Shown: piece after piece, positions 34,402 to 42,999 of the stretch
How the letters are laid out: each line of letters opens with the position of its first letter
Numbering within the stretch: position 1 is the first letter of the stretch
Assembly (NCBI RefSeq): GCF_000380645.1
Contig: NZ_AQXZ01000010.1
Location: forward strand, 1 to 64,000
Origin: Smaragdicoccus niigatensis DSM 44881 = NBRC 103563
GTDB lineage: Bacteria > Actinomycetota > Actinomycetes > Mycobacteriales > Mycobacteriaceae
Reading direction: 5' to 3'
DNA: 64,000 nucleotides
Position numbers and translations under genes: made by a program
Notes under the pieces: generated by a model
Seen by the model: only the letters and a program-made list of their open reading frames with translations
Databases searched by the model: none
Told to the model about the DNA's origin: nothing

Positions 34402-35759
34402 CCGTGGAGCTGTCCGATCTCCTCGCGCGCTGGCACCCCCAGGGCCTGGCTCGCCTCGCCGGGGCGGGCACCCAGCGGCTTGTCACCGTGCGTGGGCCGG
34501 CGGGGGCGGGTGCATCGATCCTCGGGGCCGAGCTCAACGAGGTCGAGGGCATCGACTGCACGGAAGCGGCCGCCGATGTCGTCGTGTGCGTCGTCGACGC
34601 CGCCGCACCGATCACCGAGGACGAGCTCGCCGACCTCGACGGGCTGGCTGCCGGCGGGCAGTCGATTGTCGTCGCGGTCAACAAGATCGATGTGCACCCG
34701 GAGTGGAAATCGTCGCTTGCGGCCACCGCAGCGCGCGTCGCCCGCGTCGACCCCCGGATTCCCGTCGTGGGCGTATCCGCCCTGCTCGCCCAGTTGGGGC
34801 GACAAACCACCACCGACCTGCCCAGCGGGTTGGCCGGCGTGGTGCAGGAGATCGCGACCGCCGCGTCGCTCGCCGGGGACCGGGTGCTTCCGGTCGTCGT
34901 CGCGGAGGCGATTGCGAATGTCGAGCGGGAACTCGGACGCATCCAGGAGATCGAGTCGGGCCTGCGTGGGCGCCGAATCGACCTCGTCGGGCAGCGCGAT
35001 GGTGGCCGTGCCTCGGTGCTGGCGGCCGCGAAGGCCAGGATCCAGCTCGCCCGAGTCGGGCTGCTGCACGACGTCAACGACGCCATCCGCGGTGCCGGGC
35101 AACGGCTTCGGCACCGGATTGACAGCGCGAGCGCAAAGGAATTGCGCAATGGCGAGCAGTTGGCGTCCGAATGTGCCGCCGAACTGCTGGCGGAGGTACA
35201 TCGACGGGCGCATGCGCGGCTAGCTCCGTTCGGCGCTCGCGACCTCGACCTGTCGACGGTTCGCATGCCAGAACCGCCGCACGGCCGGAATCGGGGTGCC
35301 GAGGACGGCCTGATGGTGGTGTTGGGCGCCTCTGCCGGGTTCGGTATCGGTCGGCTGGCCGTCGCGCCACTGTCGCTGGTGCCTGCCGCGGACATCGCAT
35401 CGATGCCGGTGGCGCTCGGGCTCGGCGGGGCGGTCGCGTGGTGGTTCGTCCGAATGCGATCCCTCGGCGCGGACCGAGTGCACGTTCGGGCCTGGGCGAA
35501 CGATGCCTTGGCGTCGATGAAGTCGCAGCTCGAGCAGATTGTTCACGCTCGACTGGTGGAGCTCGAAACGACCCTGGCGAGCGAGGCGATGGCGTCGAGC
35601 ACCAGGCAGGCAGTGGCGGTCGACCAGGAGTTGACGCAGGTTGAATCCGAGCTCCGGCGACAGCTTCCATTGCTGTCCGAACGTCGAGCGCAGCTCACGA
35701 AGGATCTCGCGGCGCTGCGCCAAGCGGGATCCGGAAGTTGCATGCTTCCCGAGAGCTAG
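34398..35759 (+). CDS. Dynamin-type GTPase relative without P-loop lysine, second of pair
   Basis: 453 residues. The P-loop position reads GPAGAGAS (Lys replaced by Ala), G3-like sequence CVVDAAAPITEDE, and G4 as VNKIDV. A helical stalk follows, then two hydrophobic segments near residues 305-355 forming a membrane hairpin, and a C-terminal coiled coil (QELTQVESELRRQLP). This is the layout of bacterial dynamin-like proteins that work in adjacent pairs. It is probably the Rv0210 counterpart. ATG 34398 follows GGGAGGG and overlaps the upstream stop. Membrane remodelling is a possible role; enzymatic activity is uncertain. Confidence 0.72.
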   Translation: MTVELSDLLARWHPQGLARLAGAGTQRLVTVRGPAGAGASILGAELNEVEGIDCTEAAADVVVCVVDAAAPITEDELADLDGLAAGGQSIVVAVNKIDVHPEWKSSLAATAARVARVDPRIPVVGVSALLAQLGRQTTTDLPSGLAGVVQEIATAASLAGDRVLPVVVAEAIANVERELGRIQEIESGLRGRRIDLVGQRDGGRASVLAAAKARIQLARVGLLHDVNDAIRGAGQRLRHRIDSASAKELRNGEQLASECAAELLAEVHRRAHARLAPFGARDLDLSTVRMPEPPHGRNRGAEDGLMVVLGASAGFGIGRLAVAPLSLVPAADIASMPVALGLGGAVAWWFVRMRSLGADRVHVRAWANDALASMKSQLEQIVHARLVELETTLASEAMASSTRQAVAVDQELTQVESELRRQLPLLSERRAQLTKDLAALRQAGSGSCMLPES

Positions 35760-35772
35760 GGAAAATCGCGAC

Positions 35773-36099
35773 ATGCCCGCCGAAGAGTTCCTCAATCCGA
35801 CTTCGCACGACGATGCGATCGCGTCGGCAATCGGCGATGGATATCTCGACGCCGGCCCCCTCGACATGGATCACGCGACGATCGATGTCGACGGTGACGG
35901 AATTCTCGATACGGTCGTCGGTTCGCTTCATACCGGCCACGAAGCGGCGATGTTCGTGGCGACGGATACCGACCAGGATGGCACCGCCGATACCCTCAAG
36001 ATCGTCGGCGGCAACGGTGAGTTCTCGTCTTTCGAATATGAGGCGGATGCCACAGGACACCGTTGGCAAGAGGTCGACCGGGGTAAACTCGCAGAGTAA
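35773..36099 (+). CDS. Small Asp-rich protein with calcium-loop-like repeats
   Basis: 108 residues, acidic, no signal peptide or membrane helix. Two loops of the D-x-D-x-D-G type are visible, ATIDVDGDGILDTVV and ATDTDQDGTADTLKI, as in EF-hand-like or thrombospondin type-3 repeats, so calcium binding is plausible. I do not recognise a named family with certainty. It starts 13 nt after the second GTPase-like gene and may belong to that operon; a strong terminator overlaps its stop codon. Confidence 0.7.
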   Translation: MPAEEFLNPTSHDDAIASAIGDGYLDAGPLDMDHATIDVDGDGILDTVVGSLHTGHEAAMFVATDTDQDGTADTLKIVGGNGEFSSFEYEADATGHRWQEVDRGKLAE

Positions 36100-36134
36100 C
36101 CGCGCCATTCCCGCAATCGGGAATCGGCGCGGTT
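36098..36134 (+). terminator. Strong hairpin terminator upstream of pckA
   Basis: AACCGCGCC-ATTCCCG (36098-36113) pairs with CGGGAAT-x-GGCGCGGTT (36118-36134), 16 bp with one bulged C and a 4-nt loop. It overlaps the end of the small Asp-rich gene and isolates pckA. Confidence 0.8.
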
Positions 36135-36186
36135 GAAATCAATCACAAAGTTGTGCCGTGGTCGGATGCTGTAAATAGATCGCTCA

Positions 36187-36211
36187 GGGTTACTCTCCAC
36201 AGAGTTAACCC
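36187..36211 (+). promoter_or_regulatory. Near-palindrome in the pckA upstream region
   Basis: GGGTTACTC (36187-36195) and GAGTTAACCC (36202-36211) are inverted repeats with one extra base, separated by 6 nt, about 63 bp before the pckA ATG. It lies downstream of an AT-rich stretch (GTAAATAGAT, about 36170-36180) that may be the -10 region, so it could be a repressor site. Candidate only. Confidence 0.35.
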
Positions 36212-36273
36212 GGTGTCGTTCAAGCGGAGTTTCCGCACCGTCCTTCCGCGCCACGAAAGTGTAGGAGAGTTTC

Positions 36274-38082
36274 ATGACCTCAGCGACCGTCCAAACACCA
36301 CCGACGCAGCACGCTGAGCTGCTCGCCTGGGTCCAGGAAGTCGCTGAACTGACCCAACCGGACGCGATCGTCTGGTCGGACGGCTCGGACGACGAGTGGG
36401 AGCGCATGACGGCGAAGCTCGTCGCTGCGGGCACCTTCCAGAAGCTCAACGAGGAGAAGAAGCCGAACTCGTACCTGGCGCTGTCGGACCCGTCGGACGT
36501 CGCCCGTGTCGAGTCGCGCACGTACATCTGCTCCGAGCGCGAAGAGGACGCCGGCCCGACCAACAACTGGGTCGCTCCGGACGAGATGCGCGCCACGATG
36601 ACTCCGCTGTACCGCGGCTGCATGAAGGGCCGCACGATGTACGTCGTGCCGTTCTGCATGGGCCCGCTGGGTGCGGATGACCCGAAGCTCGGCGTCGAGA
36701 TCACCGACTCGGAATACGTCGTCGTCTCGATGCGCGTGATGACCCGTGCGGGTACGGCTGCCCTCGAGGCACTCGGCACCGACCGTCCGTTCGTCAAGGC
36801 ACTGCACTCGGTCGGCGCTCCGCTCGCCGACGGTCAGGCCGACGTCCCGTGGCCGTGCAACGACACGAAGTACATCACCCACTTCCCGGAGACCCGCGAG
36901 ATCTGGAGCTACGGCTCGGGCTACGGCGGAAACGCGCTCCTCGGCAAGAAGTGCTACTCGCTGCGAATCGCCTCGGCGATGGCGCATGACGAGGGCTGGC
37001 TCGCCGAGCACATGCTGATCCTCAAGCTCATCTCGCCGGAGAACAAGAACTACTACATCGCGGCGGCGTTCCCGTCGGCGTGCGGTAAGACCAACCTCGC
37101 GATGATCCAGCCGACCGTTCCGGGCTGGCGTGCCGAGACCCTCGGTGACGACATCGCGTGGATGCGCTTCGGCAAGGACGGACGTCTCTACGCCGTCAAC
37201 CCGGAGTTCGGATTCTTCGGTGTGGCACCGGGAACCAACCACAGCTCGAACCCGAACGCGATGGCGACCATCGACGCCGGCAACACCGTCTACACCAACG
37301 TGGCGAAGACTGACGACGGTGACGTCTGGTGGGAGGACCTCGAAGGCACGCCGCAGCACCTGATCGACTGGCTCGGCAATGACTGGACGCCGGAGTCGGG
37401 CACGAAGGCAGCGCACCCGAACTCGCGTTACTGCACCCCGATGTCGCAGTGCCCGACGCTCGCTCCCGAGTGGGATGACCCGCAGGGTGTGCCGATCTCG
37501 GCAATCCTGTTCGGTGGCCGTCGCAAGACCACGGTTCCGCTCGTCAACGAGTCGCTGAGCTGGCAACACGGCGTCTTCATGGGCGCCACCATGAGCTCGG
37601 AGCAGACGGCCGCCGCCGAAGGCCAGGTCGGCTCGGTCCGCCGCGACCCGATGGCGATGATCCCGTTCCTCGGCTACCACGTGGGTGACTACATCAACCA
37701 CTGGATCAACATCGGCAAGAACGCCGACGAGAGCAAGCTGCCGAAGATCTTCTACGTCAACTGGTTCCGTCGTGGCGACGACGGTCGCTTCCTGTGGCCT
37801 GGCTTCGGTGAGAACAGCCGCGTCCTCGAGTGGATCGCCGGCCGTATCGAAGGCACCGCCGCCGGCGAGACGACCCCGATCGGAACCGTCCCGACCGCTT
37901 CGCAGATCGACCTCGATGGCCTCGATGTCGACCCGGCCGACGTCGACGCCGCGCTCGCGGTCAACGTCGAGGACTGGAAGGGCGAGATCCCCCTCATCGA
38001 GGAGTGGTTCGAGTTCATCGGCGACAAGCTGCCTTCGGGCATCCGCGACGAGTTCGAGGCACTCAAGCAGCGCCTGGGCTAA
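36274..38082 (+). CDS. pckA: GTP-dependent phosphoenolpyruvate carboxykinase
   Basis: 602 residues. It converts oxaloacetate and GTP to phosphoenolpyruvate in gluconeogenesis. The GTP-type signatures are visible: [15 protein letters not shown] with the reactive Cys270 in the P-loop, the metal site in [11 protein letters not shown], the [14 protein letters not shown] string and VNWFRRG. TAGGAGAG lies 6 nt before the ATG. Monocistronic, bounded by a terminator upstream and a palindrome downstream. The flanking order (GTPase pair, pckA) is that of Rv0209-Rv0211. Confidence 0.97.
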   Translation: MTSATVQTPPTQHAELLAWVQEVAELTQPDAIVWSDGSDDEWERMTAKLVAAGTFQKLNEEKKPNSYLALSDPSDVARVESRTYICSEREEDAGPTNNWVAPDEMRATMTPLYRGCMKGRTMYVVPFCMGPLGADDPKLGVEITDSEYVVVSMRVMTRAGTAALEALGTDRPFVKALHSVGAPLADGQADVPWPCNDTKYITHFPETREIWSYGSGYGGNALLGKKCYSLRIASAMAHDEGWLAEHMLILKLISPENKNYYIAAAFPSACGKTNLAMIQPTVPGWRAETLGDDIAWMRFGKDGRLYAVNPEFGFFGVAPGTNHSSNPNAMATIDAGNTVYTNVAKTDDGDVWWEDLEGTPQHLIDWLGNDWTPESGTKAAHPNSRYCTPMSQCPTLAPEWDDPQGVPISAILFGGRRKTTVPLVNESLSWQHGVFMGATMSSEQTAAAEGQVGSVRRDPMAMIPFLGYHVGDYINHWINIGKNADESKLPKIFYVNWFRRGDDGRFLWPGFGENSRVLEWIAGRIEGTAAGETTPIGTVPTASQIDLDGLDVDPADVDAALAVNVEDWKGEIPLIEEWFEFIGDKLPSGIRDEFEALKQRLG

Positions 38083-38096
38083 GCCTCTGGACGATT

Positions 38097-38135
38097 GTGG
38101 GCACTTCGCCGTACTCAGTACGGTCGAGTGCCCAC
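38097..38135. repeat. 39-bp two-part palindrome after pckA
   Basis: GTGGGCACT, TCG, CCGTAC, TCA, GTACGG, TCG, AGTGCCCAC: outer 9-bp and inner 6-bp stems separated by a 3/3 internal loop, 3-nt centre. It lies between the convergent ends of pckA and the methyltransferase gene and probably serves both as transcription end. Confidence 0.75.
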
Positions 38136-38148
38136 GTTCCGTTCGTGG

Positions 38149-38922
38149 CTACCGTTTCGGGCGCAGGACCAGCACGAGGTTCGCGGTCATCAGCTCACGC
38201 AAGACCGGCACCTTAACGACCCACCAAGCCCACGACGGGTTGTACCGGGGGAACGCGGCCACCAGTTCCGCACCCTCGAAACCCCGCGCCCACTTGAGCC
38301 CAGACTTCACCGACATCGGGAACAACGATTCCCCGTACCGGTTCTTCGGCTCCTTGCCCATCTTCCGTGCATAGCGGCGGGCGGCGAACTCACCGCCGAA
38401 GTAGTGCCACCGTCCGGTTTCGTGCCCGCCGAACGGCGACAGCCACACGGTGTACGAGTAGACGACGAGGCCATCGTCCTTGGTCACTCGAACCATTTCT
38501 TCGGCCATATCCCACGGATTCGGGACGTGCTCGGCGACGTTCGACGACAGGCACACGTCGACGGTCGAGTCGGCGAAGGGCAGCTCGAGTCCTGACCCCT
38601 GCACCCGGATTCCGGGGGAATCTGCCGCTTTTTCGAGCTCTCCGCGGTCGGGTTCGATAACGATGTACGACGCTCCGGCGGCGGTGAACTGTTCGGCGAA
38701 ATAGCCCGGCCCACCGCCGACATCGACGATCTTGCGGCCAGTCAGGCCGTTCCCGGAGCCGTCGAGGTAGAGGTCCGCGCACATCGCCGCGGTGTCTTCG
38801 GCAAGGGCTCCGTAGAAGATATGCGGTTGCGGCTGTTCGTATTTGAACTTCGCCAGCAAACCGAAGGAGCGGCGAAGAGTGGCCCGGCGGGCGAACGTCT
38901 GCGTCCTCGATCGATTTCTCAC
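38149..38922 (-). CDS. SAM-dependent methyltransferase (Rv0224c-like)
   Basis: 257 residues, class I methyltransferase: GRKIVDVGGGPGYFAEQF (motif I), VIEPDRGE, and ELPFADSTVDVCLSSNVAEHVPNPW (motif IV and the type 11 signature). C-terminal segments mention a Trp-rich stretch (NPSWAWWVVKVP). Substrate unknown. The position at the head of the block glycosyltransferase, GT-C-like protein, DUF3068, acyltransferase equals Rv0224c-Rv0228, so a cell-envelope substrate is plausible. Start GTG 38922 with TAGGGT 6 nt upstream, probably leaderless. Confidence 0.88.
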   Translation of the reverse strand: MRNRSRTQTFARRATLRRSFGLLAKFKYEQPQPHIFYGALAEDTAAMCADLYLDGSGNGLTGRKIVDVGGGPGYFAEQFTAAGASYIVIEPDRGELEKAADSPGIRVQGSGLELPFADSTVDVCLSSNVAEHVPNPWDMAEEMVRVTKDDGLVVYSYTVWLSPFGGHETGRWHYFGGEFAARRYARKMGKEPKNRYGESLFPMSVKSGLKWARGFEGAELVAAFPRYNPSWAWWVVKVPVLRELMTANLVLVLRPKR

Positions 38923-38928
38923 GTCACG

Positions 38929-38934
38929 ACCCTA
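38929..38934 (-). promoter_or_regulatory. -10 hexamer of leaderless methyltransferase transcript
   Basis: TAGGGT on the minus strand, 6 nt before GTG 38922; identical hexamer to the aroQ and PAP2 promoters. Confidence 0.5.
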
Positions 38935-39064
38935 GCGCGTGTCACACGCTGGCCCGATCCGGCGATGAACTACTGAGGAGACGCTGAGGGCGGCCTGCGC
39001 TTGAGCTGAGCCGCGCAATCACCCCGCTATCCTGGGAAGTCGATCGACCCTGAGGAGCCCGGCT

Positions 39065-40246
39065 GTGCGCGAAGTTCTACTTCTGTGCTGGCGCGACTCC
39101 ACGCATCCACAGGGCGGTGGCAGCGAGCGATACCTCGAAGAAGTTGGCACTCGGCTGGCCGCCCGCGGCATCAAAGTCACTCTGCGCACTGCGCATCATC
39201 CGGGTGCCGCCCGGCGCGAAGTCCGGGACGGCATCACGATCATCCGCTCGGGCGGACGGTTCACGGTCTACGTCTTTGCCATGGTTGCGCTCGTCCTCGG
39301 GCGCTTCGGCCTCGGATCGATGCGGGACGTTCGACCGGACGCGATCATCGACACCCAAAACGGAATGCCCTTCTTCGCACGTTTGGTGACCCGAGTGCCG
39401 GTCACGGTTCTCGTCCATCACGGCCACCGGGAGCAGTGGCCGGTCGCCGGCCGTCTCGTGGGCCGAATCGGGTGGTTCATCGAGTCAGTGCTCTCGCCAC
39501 GGGCCCACCGGACGTCGCAGTACCTCACGGTGTCGCTGCCGTCGGCCGAGGAACTGACCGCGCTCGGCGTCGAAGCGAGCCGGATCGCGGTGGTGCGCAA
39601 CGGCATCGAAGCCATTCCCGCGGGTGTTCCGGTCAGCGACCCGACGGCGGAACCGACGATCTGCGTCCTTTCGCGACTCGTACCGCACAAGCAGATCGAG
39701 GATGCACTTCGCCTCGTTGGGCGCATTCGCTACCAGGTCCCGGGCGTCCGGCTCGACGTCATCGGCGACGGTTGGTGGTCGCCGAATCTGCACGAATACG
39801 CACACTCCATCGGCGTCGCCGATCGCGTGCGGTTCCACGGTCATGTGTCCGAGGAACGCAAGCACGAACTCCTCTCGCAGGCGTGGTTGCACGTGATGCC
39901 CTCCCGCAAGGAGGGCTGGGGCCTCGCCGTCATCGAGGCAGCTCAGCACGAGGTTCCGACTATCGGGTATCGCTCGTCGCGCGGTCTAACGGACTCGATC
40001 ATCGACGGCGTCACCGGAATCCTCGCCGACGATCACGACCATTTGTGTGCCGCGGCCGTCGATCTGCTGCGCGATGACACATTGCGCGAGTCGATGGGCC
40101 GTAAGGCGGCGTTGCGCAGTGACGAGTTCTCATGGGACGCGTGCACGGACGGGGTCACCGCCGTCCTCGAGGCGTCAATCGCCGGGTCGCCCGTGAGTGG
40201 ACTGGTGAGCGCGGCCGAGGACGAATCCAACTATCAGTCCGCCTGA
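39065..40246 (+). CDS. Family 4 glycosyltransferase (Rv0225-like)
   Basis: 393 residues, GT-B fold. N-terminal WRDSTHPQGGGSERYLEEV is the acceptor-side entry motif. The C-terminal nucleotide-sugar half shows LSRLVPHKQIEDALRLV, VRFHGHVSEERKHELL and the ExxxxxxxxE-like SRKEGWGLAVIEAAQHEVPTI. Retaining mechanism by family. It probably acts at the cytoplasmic face on an envelope glycan or lipid. Start GTG 39065 with GAGGAG 8 nt upstream, TATCCT about 30 nt further up. Its last 72 bp overlap the convergent membrane protein gene. Confidence 0.9.
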   Translation: MREVLLLCWRDSTHPQGGGSERYLEEVGTRLAARGIKVTLRTAHHPGAARREVRDGITIIRSGGRFTVYVFAMVALVLGRFGLGSMRDVRPDAIIDTQNGMPFFARLVTRVPVTVLVHHGHREQWPVAGRLVGRIGWFIESVLSPRAHRTSQYLTVSLPSAEELTALGVEASRIAVVRNGIEAIPAGVPVSDPTAEPTICVLSRLVPHKQIEDALRLVGRIRYQVPGVRLDVIGDGWWSPNLHEYAHSIGVADRVRFHGHVSEERKHELLSQAWLHVMPSRKEGWGLAVIEAAQHEVPTIGYRSSRGLTDSIIDGVTGILADDHDHLCAAAVDLLRDDTLRESMGRKAALRSDEFSWDACTDGVTAVLEASIAGSPVSGLVSAAEDESNYQSA

Positions 40247-41863
40247 GGACACCAGCAGCAATAGCGCCCATACGAGATGGGCTGCGATGGCGCTCGTGCG
40301 GTGCGATGGCTCGGCGACGACGTCACCCGAGACCGAGTAGAGGGCAAGTGTGCCGTCGTCGAACTCGCGCGTCATTCGGCTGAGCGTCTGGTTGGAGTCG
40401 CCTAGCGGCCCCGGGCTCGACTCGATGAGGACGTAGCGCACGCCTTCGCGCGCTAGTTCAGCCGGTTTTGCGCCGTCAAGCAGTGCCTTTTCGACGCGGA
40501 TCGCGCGCGTATTCTCCCCGGCGATCACAGTGCGCGTGACGCGCAACTCCCCGGTCTGCAGGACGTTGCGCGGCAGGATCCGAGGCGCTGGATCGAGAAC
40601 CGGCACCGTCATTCCGGTGAAGATCCGAAACTGCCCGGCGGGCAATACCGCGACATCACCGCTGGGTCCATGTTCGACGATTTGGGCGACCGCATCCCAC
40701 GAATCCGGCAGACGAACCGGCCGCAGTGCACCGTCAACACCCCAGGCGAGGGGCAGCAGCACAACTATGAGGGCGGCGACCTTCGCGACGGGCGGTATCG
40801 GTACCCGCAGTCGCACTCGACAGCCCGCCGCGGCCGCGAGCACGTAGAACGGCACCGCCAAGGCGACGAACTTCTGGGTATCGCGAAGCAGTCCGGCGCC
40901 GGGGACGGTGTCGACGATCAGTTTGAGTACCTCGATGCCCCATCCGGTGGCCGCCAGAGCGGGGAGCACGATTGCGACGGCAGCGAGGATCGCCATCCGG
41001 CGGGCCACCGCACCCGCCCGCCAGGCCTGCCGAGCGCCGAGCGCCACGACTGCCAGCAGAACAACCGTGCCGACCAGGGCGAGGGGCGTATTGCGCGGGG
41101 AGGGGACCGCCTCGGCATTCCAGATGCCGCCGAGTCCGGCGAGGCTGCCGATCGTGCCGAGCCAGGGTTCGGCCCGGGCCGCGAACGCGCCGACGGCGTC
41201 GGGATCGGAGCGGACCGCGCCGCCGAACGAGGCGATGATCCACGGACAGTTCGCGACGATCCACACGGCTAGGGCGACGGCCAAGACGCGTCCGCGATCG
41301 GCCAGTGCGACCGCGACCGCGATTCCGGCGATGATCCCGCCCGTCGGCGTGAGTGCGGCCGCGGCCAGGCTCAAGGTCAAACCGAACCACGCCGTGCGAT
41401 CGCGTGCATCGAGCCGAAGCGTGTAGGCGAAGCAGACGCCCCACAGAAGGCCGGCGTAGCCCACGAGCAGGCTCCAGTGCCCCTGTAAGAGGCGTTCGGC
41501 GACATAGGGATTCCAGACGGCCACCGTGATGGCCACGAGGCGATGACCGGTACGGAGCCCGGTCAGAACGGTCCGGGCCAGTGCGTCCGCGCCCAGCCCG
41601 GCGAACACTAGCGCCGCGAAGATCAGAATCTTGACCACCAGTCCGCCGTCGACAACGGCCGACAGCAGTGCGACCGCGGCATCCTGCGGCACCGCCCGCG
41701 GAGCGCCCTGGCTCGCGCCGAGGGCGACGTCAGTCAAGTACGAACGCGGGGTGCTGACGAGGTCGCGGTGGAGGAGGTAGCCCGGTGCGAACATCGGTGC
41801 GCAGATGACGGTGGCGAGGGCCAGGCAGTAGGCCGGTGGCAGCCACGCGGGACGTTCGCGCAC
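40175..41863 (-). CDS. Polytopic membrane protein, GT-C-like (Rv0226c-like)
   Basis: 562 residues, roughly twelve hydrophobic segments, then an extracytoplasmic region around 395-510 and a last helix near the C-terminus. Acidic residues in the first loop (LLHRDLVSTPRSYLTD) and the WNPYVAERLLQGHWSLLVGY string recall GT-C arabinosyl/mannosyl transferases such as AftD, which has a similar QNQAYGYFFPHG region. No assignment of donor or acceptor is possible. It sits between the GT4 gene and the mycolyltransferase gene. Start GTG 41863. Confidence 0.8.
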   Translation of the reverse strand: MRERPAWLPPAYCLALATVICAPMFAPGYLLHRDLVSTPRSYLTDVALGASQGAPRAVPQDAAVALLSAVVDGGLVVKILIFAALVFAGLGADALARTVLTGLRTGHRLVAITVAVWNPYVAERLLQGHWSLLVGYAGLLWGVCFAYTLRLDARDRTAWFGLTLSLAAAALTPTGGIIAGIAVAVALADRGRVLAVALAVWIVANCPWIIASFGGAVRSDPDAVGAFAARAEPWLGTIGSLAGLGGIWNAEAVPSPRNTPLALVGTVVLLAVVALGARQAWRAGAVARRMAILAAVAIVLPALAATGWGIEVLKLIVDTVPGAGLLRDTQKFVALAVPFYVLAAAAGCRVRLRVPIPPVAKVAALIVVLLPLAWGVDGALRPVRLPDSWDAVAQIVEHGPSGDVAVLPAGQFRIFTGMTVPVLDPAPRILPRNVLQTGELRVTRTVIAGENTRAIRVEKALLDGAKPAELAREGVRYVLIESSPGPLGDSNQTLSRMTREFDDGTLALYSVSGDVVAEPSHRTSAIAAHLVWALLLLVSSGGLIVGFVLGRAHQSTHGRPGD

Positions 41864-42005
41864 GCCTCGAGTCTGTCACGGCCGATCGAAGATCACGATC
41901 ATGAACCGTCATTGATTCAATCCAAAAACTCACGGGTCGCACTGATCACTTGCCTAGTTAGTCTTCTCTGCAGTCTCAGGCCTCCAACGCTCGAAGGATC
42001 TGATC

Positions 42006-42932
42006 GTGAAGTTGTCTCGTCTCTCCGTGCTGCGTCGTCTCGCGACGCCAGTGCTGGCTGTTGCTGCCGCGGTGACCGCGATGGCTGTTGCGCCGGGTCA
42101 GGCCCAGGCCTGGCCGGGTTCGGGCGCGGAAACTCACTACATCTATTCGCCGTCGATGGGTCGCGCGATCCAGACCGAGATCTGGCGGAACGCCGGTGGT
42201 GGCCCGATCGTCTACCTGCTGAACGGCATGCAGGGTGGAACAGACGGCCTGAGCTGGGGTCGCTCGACGCCCGCCCGGCAGTTCTTCGCCAATAAGCACG
42301 TGACCGTTGTCAACGTCATCGACGGCTCGGGCAGCTTCTATGCGAACTGGCGGAGCGACCGCAGCCAGCAGTGGGAAACGTACTTCACCAAGGAACTCCC
42401 GCCCGTGCTGAACAAGATGGTCAGCTCGAATGGCAAGTACGGAATCATCGGTCTGTCGCACTCGGGCCTCGGCGCGATGAACATGCTCGGCAAGTACGGG
42501 ATGTTCCAGGCTGGCGCATCGTTGTCCGGATGCCCGCAGACTGCCGACATCGGAACGACGTTCATGCACGCGGCCGAGGACATGAGCGTGGGCCGCAACA
42601 TCTTCAACATGTACGGCGGACCGGGCGACCCGTCGTGGGCCTACAACGACCCGACGATGCACCCTGAACGCTTCCGCGGCAAGACGATCTTCCTGACCGC
42701 CGCTTCGGGCGTCCCAGGCCCGCCGGACGATGTCGTCACGCCGGGTATGTACGGCGGTCCGGCCGCCGTTGAGGCGATCACCAAGCAGTGCACCCAGAAC
42801 TTCTCGAACGCACTGAACAGCGCCGGGGTTCGGCACGGGGTCTACTACTACGCCAACGGTGCGCACACCTGGGGCTTGTTCTACAACGAGCTCGTGCGGG
42901 CGTGGAGCTACATCTCTCCGCGACTGAGCTGA
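42006..42932 (+). CDS. Antigen 85-like mycolyltransferase/esterase
   Basis: 308 residues, secreted. Signal peptide about 1-35, ending AQA. Alpha/beta-hydrolase core with nucleophile Ser151 in GLSHSGLGA, the oxyanion/acceptor region YLLNGMQGGTDGLSW, and catalytic His in NGAHTWGLF near the C-terminus (compare GTHSWPYW in Ag85). Such enzymes transfer mycolate between trehalose mycolates and to arabinogalactan. GTG 42006 follows AAGGA at about 8 nt. The placement among mmpL3/tmaT/aftD relatives fits. A palindromic terminator follows. Confidence 0.9.
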   Translation: MKLSRLSVLRRLATPVLAVAAAVTAMAVAPGQAQAWPGSGAETHYIYSPSMGRAIQTEIWRNAGGGPIVYLLNGMQGGTDGLSWGRSTPARQFFANKHVTVVNVIDGSGSFYANWRSDRSQQWETYFTKELPPVLNKMVSSNGKYGIIGLSHSGLGAMNMLGKYGMFQAGASLSGCPQTADIGTTFMHAAEDMSVGRNIFNMYGGPGDPSWAYNDPTMHPERFRGKTIFLTAASGVPGPPDDVVTPGMYGGPAAVEAITKQCTQNFSNALNSAGVRHGVYYYANGAHTWGLFYNELVRAWSYISPRLS

Positions 42933-42949
42933 TTTCAAACGACTGACTA

Positions 42950-42983
42950 GCGAGCCCGGGAACCGATCGGTCCCCGGGCTCGC
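42950..42983 (+). terminator. Palindromic terminator after the mycolyltransferase gene
   Basis: GCGAGCCCGGG (42950-42960) and CCCGGGCTCGC (42973-42983) with a 2/2 internal loop and a self-complementary CCGATCGG centre. No U-tract. The following gene starts 17 nt later with its own promoter hexamer. Confidence 0.7.
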
Positions 42984-42987
42984 TGCC

Positions 42988-42993
42988 TATTGT
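42988..42993 (+). promoter_or_regulatory. -10 hexamer of leaderless flippase gene transcript
   Basis: TATTGT, 6 nt before GTG 43000. The GGAGAA between them directly abuts the start codon, too close to act as a ribosome site. Confidence 0.5.
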
Positions 42994-42999
42994 GGAGAA

